Below, piece after piece: positions 1 to 12,300 of a stretch of 64,000 bases of DNA. Position numbers and translations under genes: made by a program. Below the pieces are notes generated by a model. It did no database searches. It had not been told where the DNA came from and saw only the letters and a list, made by a program, of their open reading frames with translations. Source of the DNA: Hofstenia miamia (lineage: Eukaryota; Xenacoelomorpha; Acoela); NCBI GenBank assembly GCA_004352715.1, contig SCFE01000085.1, positions 1,052,311-1,116,310 of the forward strand, given 5' to 3'. How positions within the stretch are numbered: the first letter of the stretch is position 1; every line of letters starts with the position of its first letter.

Positions 1-530
1 GTAATTAGTTCACTGCAGCCTTCGATTGTTTCTCTTGCGGGTACTAATGCTGGTCATGCTCTGGAAGTTTCAGACAACCGAAAGCTTACTAAATACGCAG
101 AATCATGTTCAGCAGCTGGTATATCCTTCATACCACTATCAGTGGAAGCTCTAGGAAGATGGTCACCAATTGCTATCAAAGTATTCTCCAAGATGTCTTC
201 TGCCAGAAATGCCTCTTGTGATCTGAATACAGTTTCTACATACTTTTTTCAGCAATTGTCAGTAATTTTACAGCGGGGAAATGGTACACTTCTTTTATCA
301 AGATATGGTTGTTAGGGCTCAAGCAATTCATGTCTAATCTGTGGCATCTGGAACACAAACTCAACCATTGTAGAAGTTTTTCAATATCAATCACCCAAAA
401 ATAATCATTGTAATGTTAATTTTATATGTATTGATTTTCGTTCTTTTTAAAAAAAAACAATTTTATATTTGGTGATTCTTAAATATTCTATTTTTGTAAT
501 GTTAATTTTGTAAAATGTGCTTTATTAAAC
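1..530 (+). mobile_element. 3' end of R2-like retroelement (copy 1)
   Basis: Positions 1-315 are an open frame ending in TAG/TGT-TAG at about 313-315. They encode the last ~100 residues of the protein also found at 45520-45845, with a few substitutions and a small deletion (the second copy has three extra residues near its KMS motif). This is the tail of a restriction-like endonuclease domain. After the stop, ~215 bp of AT-rich 3' UTR matches 45846-46061 and the match ends at a shared TTTATTAAA. That shared end defines the element's 3' boundary. The 5' part lies outside the window. No poly(A) tail is seen. Confidence 0.75.
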
Positions 531-584
531 ATTTAAGTAACTGCTATAATTAAAAATATTGAACTAAGAGCAGCAGAAAACTGC

Positions 585-1403
585 TACATGAAATCACTAT
601 TTAGTAGAATAAATGACCCTAAACTGAAATGGGACTTTATCAACAACGCACTGAATAGGAATAAAGGTCGTGTTCAACAATTGCATCTTATTGAAAATAC
701 TAATGGAGCAATATTAACCAAACCCAAAGATATTGCTAATGAATTCAATGATCAATTNNNNNNNNNNNNNNNNNNNNNNNNNNNNNNNNNNNNNNNNNNN
801 NNNNNNNNNNNNNNNNNNNNNNNNNNNNNNNNNNNNNNNNNNNNNNNNNNNNNNNNNNNNNNNNNNNNNNNNNNNNNNNNNNNNAGATATTGCTAATGAA
901 TTCAATGATCAATTCATTAACCTAGGCAAATATCTTGGACCTTTGCTGCCATTTATACCTGAAAAATCTAAATACAAAGTTCCCCAAAATTCTTTTTCAT
1001 TCAGATTTGTGACCCGAAATGAAGTTCTTAAAGCTATAGCTAAGCTAAAGGCCAATAAATCAAGCGGACCTTCCGAAATACTGGCATGGTGTATTAAAGA
1101 TTGTGCAAAATTCATCGTTAGTCCTTTATGTCATATCATCAATCACTAAATACTTTTCCATCAATATTAAAATTAGATAATGTTACTCCCATATATAAAA
1201 AAAGATAACCCTTTAAGATGTTGCAATTACCAACCTATATAAATTATCTCCCCTTTTGCCAAAATTTTCGACAAACTAATATTTGACCAAATTAACACTT
1301 ATCTCTATAACAACTCGATTCTTTCGAATACTCAATTCGGTTTTCGCAAAGGTCACTCCACCTCTGATGCCTTACTTTACGCTACTGAAAATTGGAGATC
1401 TTA
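585..1403 (+). pseudogene. LINE reverse transcriptase fragment (CR1/L2-like)
   Basis: Conceptual translation gives the linker between endonuclease and reverse transcriptase and the first RT blocks of a non-LTR retrotransposon. It includes the typical KANKSSGP block (about 1047-1070) and, after frame changes near 1150-1300, an FGFRKGHST block (about 1338-1364). Stops and frameshifts show it is not intact. A 127-N gap (758-884) interrupts it, and the ~27 bases before the gap recur directly after it, so the gap is probably false. The element runs into a 1000-N gap. The CR1/L2 assignment comes from the RT block style and the 3' tails of related copies nearby, not from a search. Confidence 0.6.
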
Positions 1404-2403
1404 NNNNNNNNNNNNNNNNNNNNNNNNNNNNNNNNNNNNNNNNNNNNNNNNNNNNNNNNNNNNNNNNNNNNNNNNNNNNNNNNNNNNNNNNNNNNNNNNN
1501 NNNNNNNNNNNNNNNNNNNNNNNNNNNNNNNNNNNNNNNNNNNNNNNNNNNNNNNNNNNNNNNNNNNNNNNNNNNNNNNNNNNNNNNNNNNNNNNNNNNN
1601 NNNNNNNNNNNNNNNNNNNNNNNNNNNNNNNNNNNNNNNNNNNNNNNNNNNNNNNNNNNNNNNNNNNNNNNNNNNNNNNNNNNNNNNNNNNNNNNNNNNN
1701 NNNNNNNNNNNNNNNNNNNNNNNNNNNNNNNNNNNNNNNNNNNNNNNNNNNNNNNNNNNNNNNNNNNNNNNNNNNNNNNNNNNNNNNNNNNNNNNNNNNN
1801 NNNNNNNNNNNNNNNNNNNNNNNNNNNNNNNNNNNNNNNNNNNNNNNNNNNNNNNNNNNNNNNNNNNNNNNNNNNNNNNNNNNNNNNNNNNNNNNNNNNN
1901 NNNNNNNNNNNNNNNNNNNNNNNNNNNNNNNNNNNNNNNNNNNNNNNNNNNNNNNNNNNNNNNNNNNNNNNNNNNNNNNNNNNNNNNNNNNNNNNNNNNN
2001 NNNNNNNNNNNNNNNNNNNNNNNNNNNNNNNNNNNNNNNNNNNNNNNNNNNNNNNNNNNNNNNNNNNNNNNNNNNNNNNNNNNNNNNNNNNNNNNNNNNN
2101 NNNNNNNNNNNNNNNNNNNNNNNNNNNNNNNNNNNNNNNNNNNNNNNNNNNNNNNNNNNNNNNNNNNNNNNNNNNNNNNNNNNNNNNNNNNNNNNNNNNN
2201 NNNNNNNNNNNNNNNNNNNNNNNNNNNNNNNNNNNNNNNNNNNNNNNNNNNNNNNNNNNNNNNNNNNNNNNNNNNNNNNNNNNNNNNNNNNNNNNNNNNN
2301 NNNNNNNNNNNNNNNNNNNNNNNNNNNNNNNNNNNNNNNNNNNNNNNNNNNNNNNNNNNNNNNNNNNNNNNNNNNNNNNNNNNNNNNNNNNNNNNNNNNN
2401 NNN
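1404..2403. other. Assembly gap, exactly 1000 N
   Basis: A run of 1000 undetermined bases. Gaps of the same size occur at 4005-5004 and 6163-7162, so 1000 is probably a default rather than a measured length. Any open frame crossing it is meaningless. Confidence 0.98.
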
Positions 2404-2935
2404 TTAATAAGAATAATGAATACAGAAAAATCTCAAACTTATTCTTACATCCACAATGCTATATCTATATACATGCCCTAAGACATTCTTCGAAATAATT
2501 AAAGTATTTTCCATATAACAAAAATGACTTTCTTTCTGAAAACATAATTTATAAACAAAACAAAAGAACACATTTAATTGAACTAATCAGGTATAAGAAG
2601 AGAATAATGAAAAATTTGAATATATGGAATGAACTACCAAAGTACATTAAACAAATAAATATTTTAAAAAACTTTAAAATTGATATTAAAAAATACATTA
2701 GAACCTTTATATTTAAAGACTGACATGGCGAGGTTATAAATTTTACAATCCCGATTACTTTATTGATAGAAACTAACATCGCCATAGCCCAAGTTAATTA
2801 TCATTCCTATTTGTAAATATTTCTTGCTTTGTTCTATTTTATTTTGTTTGTATTTCTTTTCTTGACGCTTTCAGAATTGTTATCAGTATCTTTATTGTTT
2901 AAACAATTTCTGAATACAAATATTTCTTCTTCAAA
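2404..2935 (+). mobile_element. LINE 3' end with hairpin and TTC tail
   Basis: This is the degenerate C-terminus of a LINE protein, with a W-N-E-L-P box near 2624-2640 that is typical of the end of CR1/L2-like ORF2. An AT-rich 3' UTR follows. Near its end come GACGC (2863-2867), a hairpin (arms 2870-2881 and 2902-2914, one bulge) and a short TTC tail (about 2926-2935). A closely related copy lies at 50946-51530. Unlike that copy, this one lacks a 45-bp internal tandem duplication. Confidence 0.65.
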
Positions 2936-4004
2936 AAAATACATATTCCAATTGAGATTACAGAACATTTAAAGAAAGGTTATAACCAAAATGCACCGCA
3001 AAGTTTCCAAAAATTAAATATTCTTCTGAAATTGAAAAAATTGCTGCTTATTTTCGGTCCTTTGCAAATAAATTGAAGATAGACTATCAAAATCGATGAT
3101 ATACATTCACAATGCATTAAATAGACACCACTCCAAGTTAATAACTTTAAACCTTTTCCATTTGAAATCATGCTATAGAATGAATATTTTTACAAAGTGT
3201 TAAAAATCTTTAATGGAAAGTCTAAAGAAAAACGAAGCAACTGTTATAATGGAGAATATATTCAATGCTGTTTTCCCTAGATTAACCTTGATAAAAACAT
3301 TCAAACGTTGATGTTTATTTAAAAATCTTTGTAATTATTGGATNNNNNNNNNNNNNNNNNNNNNNNNNNNNNNNNNNNNNNNNNNNNNNNNNNNNNNNNN
3401 NNNNNNNNNNNNNNNNNNNNNNNNNNNNNNNNNNNNNNNNNNNNNNNNNNNNNNNNNNNNNNNNNNNNNNNNTATAATGGAGAATATATTCAATGCTGTT
3501 TTCCCTAGATTAACCTTGATAAAAACATTCAAAAGTTGATGTATATTTAAAAATCTTTGTAATTATTGGGTTATTTACGTACTAGTGCATGATTCCTGCC
3601 AGTTATGAATGAATCGGATATTGCGGTCGGCAACTAAGTAGAAGAACAAAAGAACATGAAAGAAATTCAAAAATTTGAAAACATTAAAAGATTTTGGACT
3701 AAGTTATAATTGCGGCGACCTTTTTTTAGCCTAAAAATCTTAAAATTTTTACCTAGGAAATTCGTTTTCCCTAAGTTTTAACTTTATTTTTTAACCTAAC
3801 GAGTGAATATAATTTTTGAGCAAAAAAGTAGAAAATCGTCTATTAAGAGATATCGTTTTGATTACAGAGAATTATTAGATATTTTGAAACATTATCGGGT
3901 AAAAAATTTGTCTTTGCAAAGCAGCTTACGTAAAATAGAGAAACCTCTTTCTACTGATTTAGATGTAGCTTAGCAATTGAGCATAAGATGGTATGCTTCA
4001 GGGC
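2936..4004. repeat. Segmental duplicate of 51530-53383 (left copy)
   Basis: This non-coding block matches the right-hand copy 51530-51643 plus 52604-53383 in the same order and orientation, with scattered differences. The right copy is split by a ~960-bp LINE insertion that this copy lacks, so this copy shows the empty site near 3050. It contains a 129-N gap (3344-3472) with the same ~95 bp on both sides, probably a false gap. No coding sequence was seen. Confidence 0.7.
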
Positions 4005-5004
4005 NNNNNNNNNNNNNNNNNNNNNNNNNNNNNNNNNNNNNNNNNNNNNNNNNNNNNNNNNNNNNNNNNNNNNNNNNNNNNNNNNNNNNNNNNNNNNNNN
4101 NNNNNNNNNNNNNNNNNNNNNNNNNNNNNNNNNNNNNNNNNNNNNNNNNNNNNNNNNNNNNNNNNNNNNNNNNNNNNNNNNNNNNNNNNNNNNNNNNNNN
4201 NNNNNNNNNNNNNNNNNNNNNNNNNNNNNNNNNNNNNNNNNNNNNNNNNNNNNNNNNNNNNNNNNNNNNNNNNNNNNNNNNNNNNNNNNNNNNNNNNNNN
4301 NNNNNNNNNNNNNNNNNNNNNNNNNNNNNNNNNNNNNNNNNNNNNNNNNNNNNNNNNNNNNNNNNNNNNNNNNNNNNNNNNNNNNNNNNNNNNNNNNNNN
4401 NNNNNNNNNNNNNNNNNNNNNNNNNNNNNNNNNNNNNNNNNNNNNNNNNNNNNNNNNNNNNNNNNNNNNNNNNNNNNNNNNNNNNNNNNNNNNNNNNNNN
4501 NNNNNNNNNNNNNNNNNNNNNNNNNNNNNNNNNNNNNNNNNNNNNNNNNNNNNNNNNNNNNNNNNNNNNNNNNNNNNNNNNNNNNNNNNNNNNNNNNNNN
4601 NNNNNNNNNNNNNNNNNNNNNNNNNNNNNNNNNNNNNNNNNNNNNNNNNNNNNNNNNNNNNNNNNNNNNNNNNNNNNNNNNNNNNNNNNNNNNNNNNNNN
4701 NNNNNNNNNNNNNNNNNNNNNNNNNNNNNNNNNNNNNNNNNNNNNNNNNNNNNNNNNNNNNNNNNNNNNNNNNNNNNNNNNNNNNNNNNNNNNNNNNNNN
4801 NNNNNNNNNNNNNNNNNNNNNNNNNNNNNNNNNNNNNNNNNNNNNNNNNNNNNNNNNNNNNNNNNNNNNNNNNNNNNNNNNNNNNNNNNNNNNNNNNNNN
4901 NNNNNNNNNNNNNNNNNNNNNNNNNNNNNNNNNNNNNNNNNNNNNNNNNNNNNNNNNNNNNNNNNNNNNNNNNNNNNNNNNNNNNNNNNNNNNNNNNNNN
5001 NNNN
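4005..5004. other. Assembly gap, exactly 1000 N
   Basis: Undetermined sequence. The left flank matches the hAT-containing locus at 53383, while the right flank is the end of a LINE. A LINE insertion therefore begins somewhere inside this gap. Confidence 0.98.
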
Positions 5005-5475
5005 TCTCAAACCAGCGCTCACCTTATAGTAAACTGCAATTTCCCCTATATGCGTGTTCAACTTATCATTCGAGGACATCCAAACTCAGTAAAATGAAGT
5101 TCAAGAAGCATTTTCTTAAAAATTCAATTTTAAACTCAGCAGTTGATCTATGGAATAACTTACCATTTAAATAAAGCGAATCAAAATGCGAATTAAATTT
5201 AGAAATCAAATTAATAACTACCTCTTTAAACAATATATCCCTAAAATAGGTTCTACATCATGGAAAGGATTCCAGTTCTTTAAAAGATATCATTAATTAG
5301 CAATAAACTGGGTAAACTGATAATTCCGAATCTATGTTTTTTGTTATTATGTTTTTATAGTTTTTGTGTATTTTATGTTATTGACGCATTAAGTGTAGTA
5401 TTAGCAGCTTTTGTTGAGGTGTATAATTATGCCAATGTACTACACTTAATAAATTCTATTCTATTCTATTCTATA
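5005..5475 (+). mobile_element. LINE 3' end, perfect hairpin, (TTCTA)n tail
   Basis: 5005-5174 encodes the last ~55 residues of a LINE protein, ending in a W-N-N-L-P box like those at 2624 and 52247. The 3' UTR ends with GACGC (5382-5386), a perfect 13-bp inverted repeat (5388-5400 with 5438-5450) and four TTCTA-type units (5454-5475). The 5' portion is lost in the preceding gap. The element is closest in protein sequence to the LINE at 51644-52603. Confidence 0.7.
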
Positions 5476-5483
5476 AGCAAATA

Positions 5484-5740
5484 AAAAAATACAGAGTATT
5501 CAAAAACGAAATTAAAAAATACTTCCGTAGTTATACAAAGGAAGGCTTGAATACAAATGGCGAGGTTTTAAATTTTATAATAGTGATTATTCAATATACC
5601 CTAAATTCGTATAGCCCAACTAGTAATTTTAATAATTTTTGTATGTTTTTTCTGTTATTTATATTGTTTGACGCCATTTAAAGTTGTAAACAATATTTTA
5701 TATTGTAAAAAGCAACTCTAAATATAGATATTTCACTTTC
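5484..5740 (+). mobile_element. Truncated LINE 3' end
   Basis: A short 3' fragment related to 2640-2935 and 51250-51530. It carries the Lys/Phe-rich protein terminus, the element-typical UTR with a GGCGAGG segment near 5560, GACGCC (5670-5675), then an imperfect hairpin (AGTTG..CAACT outer arms, ACAATAT/ATATTGT inner arms, 5682-5717). It sits directly behind another LINE tail in the same orientation, so two 3'-terminal fragments are stacked. Confidence 0.5.
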
Positions 5741-5829
5741 TAAGACTTAAGCATCTGGATTTTTATAAAAATGAGCTGGAGACTATAATTCCTGAGTGCT
5801 AAGTAAAATCACTTATGGATTAACAAGCA

Positions 5830-6110
5830 AAATGAGGACAAAATTGATAAACTGCAGAGAAAGGCCTGAAGATTTGGAGTCATTGATAAATACACCAGTA
5901 TTAGAGAACATATAAAGATGGCAGATGCGAAGCTTTTAAAATAAATGACTCAAATGATAAACATGTTCTTTCATTGCCATTAGAACCAAGTATGCAGAAA
6001 GCCAATTCCGCAGCAGACAAGCGACTGGTGGAGCATCAGTTAGCTTATTCCGCCGCAGATATTTGCGATTTTACTGAAGATCCATTTGAAATATATTTAT
6101 TATTATAGAT
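5830..6110 (+). pseudogene. Degenerate LINE ORF2 C-terminal fragment
   Basis: Translation with a few stops gives a D-K-L-Q-R-K-A box followed by a Y-T-S-I-R-E-H-I-like stretch. This resembles the region after the RT thumb in the LINEs at 21768 and 27959 (I-D-R-A-Q-K-K-A and I-D-R-L-Q-R-K-A). It is heavily decayed, with no intact frame, and runs up to a 1000-N gap at 6163. Confidence 0.4.
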
Positions 6111-6162
6111 GGTAGTCTATAATTCAATAAAAGTTCTTACTGAATTTTTTATATAAGTATCC

Positions 6163-7162
6163 NNNNNNNNNNNNNNNNNNNNNNNNNNNNNNNNNNNNNN
6201 NNNNNNNNNNNNNNNNNNNNNNNNNNNNNNNNNNNNNNNNNNNNNNNNNNNNNNNNNNNNNNNNNNNNNNNNNNNNNNNNNNNNNNNNNNNNNNNNNNNN
6301 NNNNNNNNNNNNNNNNNNNNNNNNNNNNNNNNNNNNNNNNNNNNNNNNNNNNNNNNNNNNNNNNNNNNNNNNNNNNNNNNNNNNNNNNNNNNNNNNNNNN
6401 NNNNNNNNNNNNNNNNNNNNNNNNNNNNNNNNNNNNNNNNNNNNNNNNNNNNNNNNNNNNNNNNNNNNNNNNNNNNNNNNNNNNNNNNNNNNNNNNNNNN
6501 NNNNNNNNNNNNNNNNNNNNNNNNNNNNNNNNNNNNNNNNNNNNNNNNNNNNNNNNNNNNNNNNNNNNNNNNNNNNNNNNNNNNNNNNNNNNNNNNNNNN
6601 NNNNNNNNNNNNNNNNNNNNNNNNNNNNNNNNNNNNNNNNNNNNNNNNNNNNNNNNNNNNNNNNNNNNNNNNNNNNNNNNNNNNNNNNNNNNNNNNNNNN
6701 NNNNNNNNNNNNNNNNNNNNNNNNNNNNNNNNNNNNNNNNNNNNNNNNNNNNNNNNNNNNNNNNNNNNNNNNNNNNNNNNNNNNNNNNNNNNNNNNNNNN
6801 NNNNNNNNNNNNNNNNNNNNNNNNNNNNNNNNNNNNNNNNNNNNNNNNNNNNNNNNNNNNNNNNNNNNNNNNNNNNNNNNNNNNNNNNNNNNNNNNNNNN
6901 NNNNNNNNNNNNNNNNNNNNNNNNNNNNNNNNNNNNNNNNNNNNNNNNNNNNNNNNNNNNNNNNNNNNNNNNNNNNNNNNNNNNNNNNNNNNNNNNNNNN
7001 NNNNNNNNNNNNNNNNNNNNNNNNNNNNNNNNNNNNNNNNNNNNNNNNNNNNNNNNNNNNNNNNNNNNNNNNNNNNNNNNNNNNNNNNNNNNNNNNNNNN
7101 NNNNNNNNNNNNNNNNNNNNNNNNNNNNNNNNNNNNNNNNNNNNNNNNNNNNNNNNNNNNNN
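6163..7162. other. Assembly gap, exactly 1000 N
   Basis: Undetermined bases. Open frames spanning it should be ignored. Confidence 0.98.
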
Positions 7163-9382
7163 TGGTTGATGACTCAAACATATTTGCGATGTAGTATCAC
7201 TGAAATATAGTGACGCGGACCAATTTTGGATAGGGGGCAACTATCTTTTCAATTCATAAATTAAGAATAAATGCTTAACACGGAATTCTGTATACTTAGT
7301 CCTTATAATGCTGAAAAAAGTCGTCCAAAAAATTCCTGATAGTAAACAATTCCAGTTCCCGGCATTTGGACTTTTAAATATTAAAGCGGTTACATTTGAT
7401 TTAAAATTACTATTAAAAGAACATGTTAAATCATTACAGAAAAAATTGCTATTGGTATAAAAACTATAAGCCATGTTTTAAACCAACTACAAGAAAATGC
7501 AATTATACAACTTCTATATTTGGTAATTAGCCATTTCAATTATAGAAATATTTTATTTTCAAAAATACGTGAAGAACTAATTAAACAACCTCAAATTCAA
7601 TATCAATGGGCTATTAATGTTTGTAAAAGAAATTCTAGAGCCTTGAAATGATGCATTATAAATTAATAACAAGTCCTAAACATAGCCACTAAATTTAATA
7701 AAATTGCAAAATTACTTCCACCTTATAATTACGTAAAGTTCACAGATCACTCAACAAAAGAACAAAAAGATTCACTATAACCAAGTATAAATCTAAAGTT
7801 AAACAACATTCGTTTATAAATAATGCAACAAGACAATCAAATGAATTCCCTCAACATAAAGTGTATTAAAAACCTAAAGCAATTTCGCAAACGTATTAAG
7901 GAATTAATTCTAAAACAAAAGTTCATCTGTTGAAAATCTTGGCTAGGTTACACGTTTTATATTGATTATACTACAAGACAATAGTATCTGTAGCTGAAAA
8001 GAAAATTTTCTTGTAAATAGCGAATGTATTTTTTTATTTTGTACATTTACCAACGCTATTTAGAGATTTATCATTTTCCAAATTGTAAGTAGTCTAAATA
8101 TAGAACATCTCATCTCTATANNNNNNNNNNNNNNNNNNNNNNNNNNNNNNNNNNNNNNNNNNNNNNNNNNNNNNNNNNNNNNNNNNNNNNNNNNNNNNNN
8201 NNNNNNNNNNNNNNNNNNNNNNNNNNNNNNNNNNNNNNNNNNNNNNNNNNNNNNNNNNNNNNNNNNNNNNNNNNNNNNNNNNNNNNNNNNNNNNNNNNNN
8301 NNNNNNNNNNNNNNNNNNNNNNNNNNNNNNNNNNNNNNNNNNNNNNNNNNNNNNNNNNNNNNNNNNNNNNNNNNNNNNNNNNNNNNNNNNNNNNNNNNNN
8401 NNNNNNNNNNNNNNNNNNNNNNNNNNNNNNNNNNNNNNNNNNNNNNNNNNNNNNNNNNNNNNNNNNNNNNNNNNNNNNNNNNNNNNNNNNNNNNNNNNNN
8501 NNNNNNNNNNNNNNNNNNNNNNNNNNNNNNNNNNNNNNNNNNNNNNNNNNNNNNNNNNNNNNNNNNNNNNNNNNNNNNNNNNNNNNNNNNNNNNNNNNNN
8601 NNNNNNNNNNNNNNNNNNNNNNNNNNNNNNNNNNNNNNNNNNNNNNNNNNNNNNNNNNNNNNNNNNNNNNNNNNNNNNNNNNNNNNNNNNNTATTTTTTT
8701 ATTTTGTACATTTACCAACGCTATTTAGAGATTTATCATTTTCCAAATTGTAAGTAGTCTAAATATAGAACATCTCATCTATAATTACTATCCACCATAT
8801 AAACTAACTAATTCAGCGAACTCTTAGTTTAAATTATAGAATTTTGCTTGACTTTACCAAGATAATATTCCTCAATTATTTGAACACTGAAAGTGAAATA
8901 TTCCAGAATTATTTATACATTGAATGAAAGTGAATATTTAGGACAAATTGCTTGTTACAATTGCATACTCAATGCATGGAATGTTTTGAAATTCTCAACA
9001 CAAAACAACAGCTGGAATTCTGTATGACTGGTATTCAAATCTGGGTGGATTAACAAATATGTTCATATTATTTATAATGCGTTGCAAAACATTTAGGTAA
9101 AATTTAATTTTTTTTCTGAAATAACAAAACTTTACTACTAAAATAGTAAGAGGAGCATATTTTGAATGACAAACACTGCTATATGAAGTGAGTGTAAACT
9201 AGAAAGAAATTAACAAAATTCAACTCTTCATGTTAGACTGGAAAACATTTTTAGTAAGTGTCAAATTTAATTTAAACGAAATAGCTACAATTTTACTAAA
9301 AACTTCCAACGTCAGTCAAAACATTTTCTTGCCAAAATAAGTTTTTTTATAAAAGTACATTTAATACAAAAAATTCAATGAT
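7163..9382. other. Non-coding stretch between gap and TIM44 3' end
   Basis: AT-rich sequence with no gene I can support. Short open stretches at 7440-7650 look like decayed mobile-element coding sequence but match nothing I recognise. The gap at 8121-8691 has the same ~95 bp on each side (8024-8120 and 8692-8785), so its flanks probably overlap. The part nearest 9383 should hold the TIM44 3' UTR (minus strand). I did not find a convincing polyadenylation signal. Confidence 0.6.
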
Positions 9383-12300
9383 TCAAAATGCTAAGGCCAG
9401 CTTTTGCATATGCATATCACCAACTCGCCAAGAAGCTATTGGATCCAATTCATCAATATCTTTGACCATTACCAACACCCAATAATAGCGTTGCACTTTG
9501 TCCTAAAATATAAATCCATTAAACAGCTCTAAATTTTAAAATACATACATGAATGGCTAGATACAAGAAAATATATACATGTAGAATAGCAAAATCAAAA
9601 CAAATAAATTTAGCTAGCATGGAAATCAGAGCATGAAACGGATCAATACTATCCGACAAGTGGGTCCTTTATAATTGTTAGGAAGGCGAAACACTAACAG
9701 ATTTAAGGAACAATTTAAAAAGGCAAGCATTTGAATCTTTGAAATTACTAAAAACAGTTATTAACTGCACAAATTGTAACATGTGATTATGTATGCAATT
9801 TCAAAATATGAGAATTTAATGTCGTCTCAAATGGGTGATGTTTTATTTCAGTTCTCAGTCTATACACCAAATGAAAAAAGAATCCTCTAATCAGCTTGAA
9901 ATAGTTGTTTTCACACTAAAATTAAATGCAACAATAAAAACAAAAATCTAGCAGTAAAAAATTTGCTTTTCAGCCTTTTAACGGATTTCAAAAGGTTGGC
10001 GTCCAAGTGTTAATATTGTAAATGCAACCACTCAATTTCTAAAAATTTGCCATAAAAAATAGAAGTTAACATTGTTTTTGGTTTGGTTACAATTGTTTAA
10101 TACAAAAATCGTAACTGGTTTACACAGAGGATGCGCTAAATTACCACAGGTAATTTTATATAAAACTTACTTCTTCACCACAAAGTGATTCGGCAGCCGG
10201 CCCTGTAATCATAGCACCATGTTTGTCTTTGATTGAAAATATTGCTTGGACTTGAAATGTGATAACAACGGATGGAAGTCCGTTTTCTATTGCGGCGTTT
10301 ACAATCTAAACAAAAAATTTACAAAAATATCATGGAGTGCAGCGAGACCAGAACAATATTGATCACAGTCCGAATAGATTTATTGCCAGTACCGGCCTAA
10401 TAATTTTTTTTGCTTCAATGTTTTCATGGGGACCAACAGTATCACATCTATTTGCATAAAATTCCAAAATCAGTGGTCCAAATATTTTCAAATATGGCAC
10501 CAATCTAACTGAAATATTTTGTCCCAGGTCCAAGAGTTCTGGGACTAAATAGCCCCATTGAAACCTAGTACATTGGCGCCCAAATCAATGAGTGTGAAAT
10601 TCAATGACACAAAGAGCAACCTAGTATATAATTTAGGATCGGACTATATCAATCTATTTGTGATAACTAGCAATCTATCTGGTTACATTCAACTTCAATA
10701 CCGTTGCATTTCGTTTACACTTATTTACAATTTATATAATGAAAATATACAATGTAATCGAAGTTGTCCTAATGACAGTTTAAATGTATAGATTTTAATG
10801 TTAACAAAAACCAATACAATGATTTATGTATGAAATACTCACATCTGGCTCTGTAATATCCAGGACAGTGGAAACAAATCTATGACCAGTTTGAATGAAT
10901 TGCTTGATGTCAGCACTAATTTTGGAATATGCCTAAACAAATTTAAACAAATTTGCAAAAAATCAAACCTTGCTTATAAATCGCTGATTTTTTAACCATA
11001 ATTATACAATAAATTAAACATAAGTTAAAAATCGCGTATAATTTTTAGATAAAAACAAGTTTGTTACAAATAAGAAAAATACCACAGTGCTGCACCAATC
11101 TTCTAATATGCTGAGGTCCGCTCGATAGAAAGCCTCAATGACATTAGGTAGAACTTTGTGATGACACATTTTAACAAAACTAATTTGGGTGAAGGAAGGT
11201 TCTCNTCAAACCTTGCTTATAAATCGCTGATTTTTTAAACAAGTTAAAAATCGCGTATAATTTTTAGATAAAAACAAGTTTGCTACAAATAAGAAAAATA
11301 CCACAGTGCTGCACCAATCTTCTAATATGTTGAGGTCCGCTCGATAGAAAGCCTCAATGACATTAGGTAGAACTTTGTGATGACACATTTTAACAAAACT
11401 AATTTGGGTGAAGGAAGGTTCTCTTTTCTGTATTTCAGTCATTGTCTCTGAAATTTTGGTGGAAGAAAAAATCGAACCTAAATAACGACTGTGCTAATAA
11501 ATTTCAGCGATTTCATCAATTAAGTCTAAATGCCTTTCTAGCTTACCAAAAACCCTAGATGCAGTATTACGAAGAAACCGAACAGATTGAGCCACAGCAT
11601 GATCGCTTTCTTGGATTTGCGTATTGATATCAAACATTTCTAAATTAATTTTAAAACACAAGATTCATTTAAAGATAATATTACTATTCACAGCAGGATT
11701 TGAATCCTTGAAACGCTGCCATCTCTGATACCAATAAGAATCTTTATGGAGATCAACTCCAGTCTCTGATCTAAGTATATAAAAAGTAAAAAGAAAAAAG
11801 TTAACAAAGTCTACTCGTTGGCTTCGATTTCACGTTCAGGATCCTTAATAATTCGATAATCAGATCGCCGAAGTAATACTTGCGGACTTCTATAAATCTC
11901 AGCTCGAGACAACTCTTCATCGATACTTTGTCGTACAGTATCCACACCCTGAAATTAAAATATAAGCAACAATCTTCTAAAAAGATGATTACCTCGGAAA
12001 CCTTTTTAAATGCTTCTGACTGAACTAAACGCTCACCACCTTTAGCAAAAGATTCACTAGCAGCACGTGCAGTATCAGAGACACCACCTGCAAAGTCAGA
12101 CGTTCGCTTGCCAAATTCAGTTTGCTTTAAATCATCTAAACCCTAAAATTTAATCAATATTTAAACAAAAACTACAAAAGCATTATTTCTGGCTGAAGTT
12201 TGTATGTTTGATTGCAAAATTATCTTACGTCTTTCACTTGTGATGAAATGTTGTCAAAAGCCGATTTTACAGACTTCTCCGTTTCATTTTCAATGGTTTT

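Noticed and set aside
1283-2498. Long open frames across the 1000-N gaps (also at 3970-5174, 6117-7240, 44205-45845 and 55051-55986)
   Set aside because: They are open only because undetermined bases are not read as stops. Only the sequenced edges were used.
10558-10791. 77-codon plus-strand frame in a TIM44 intron
   Set aside because: Low-complexity composition, no start context or family resemblance, and it lies entirely within an intron of the opposite-strand gene.
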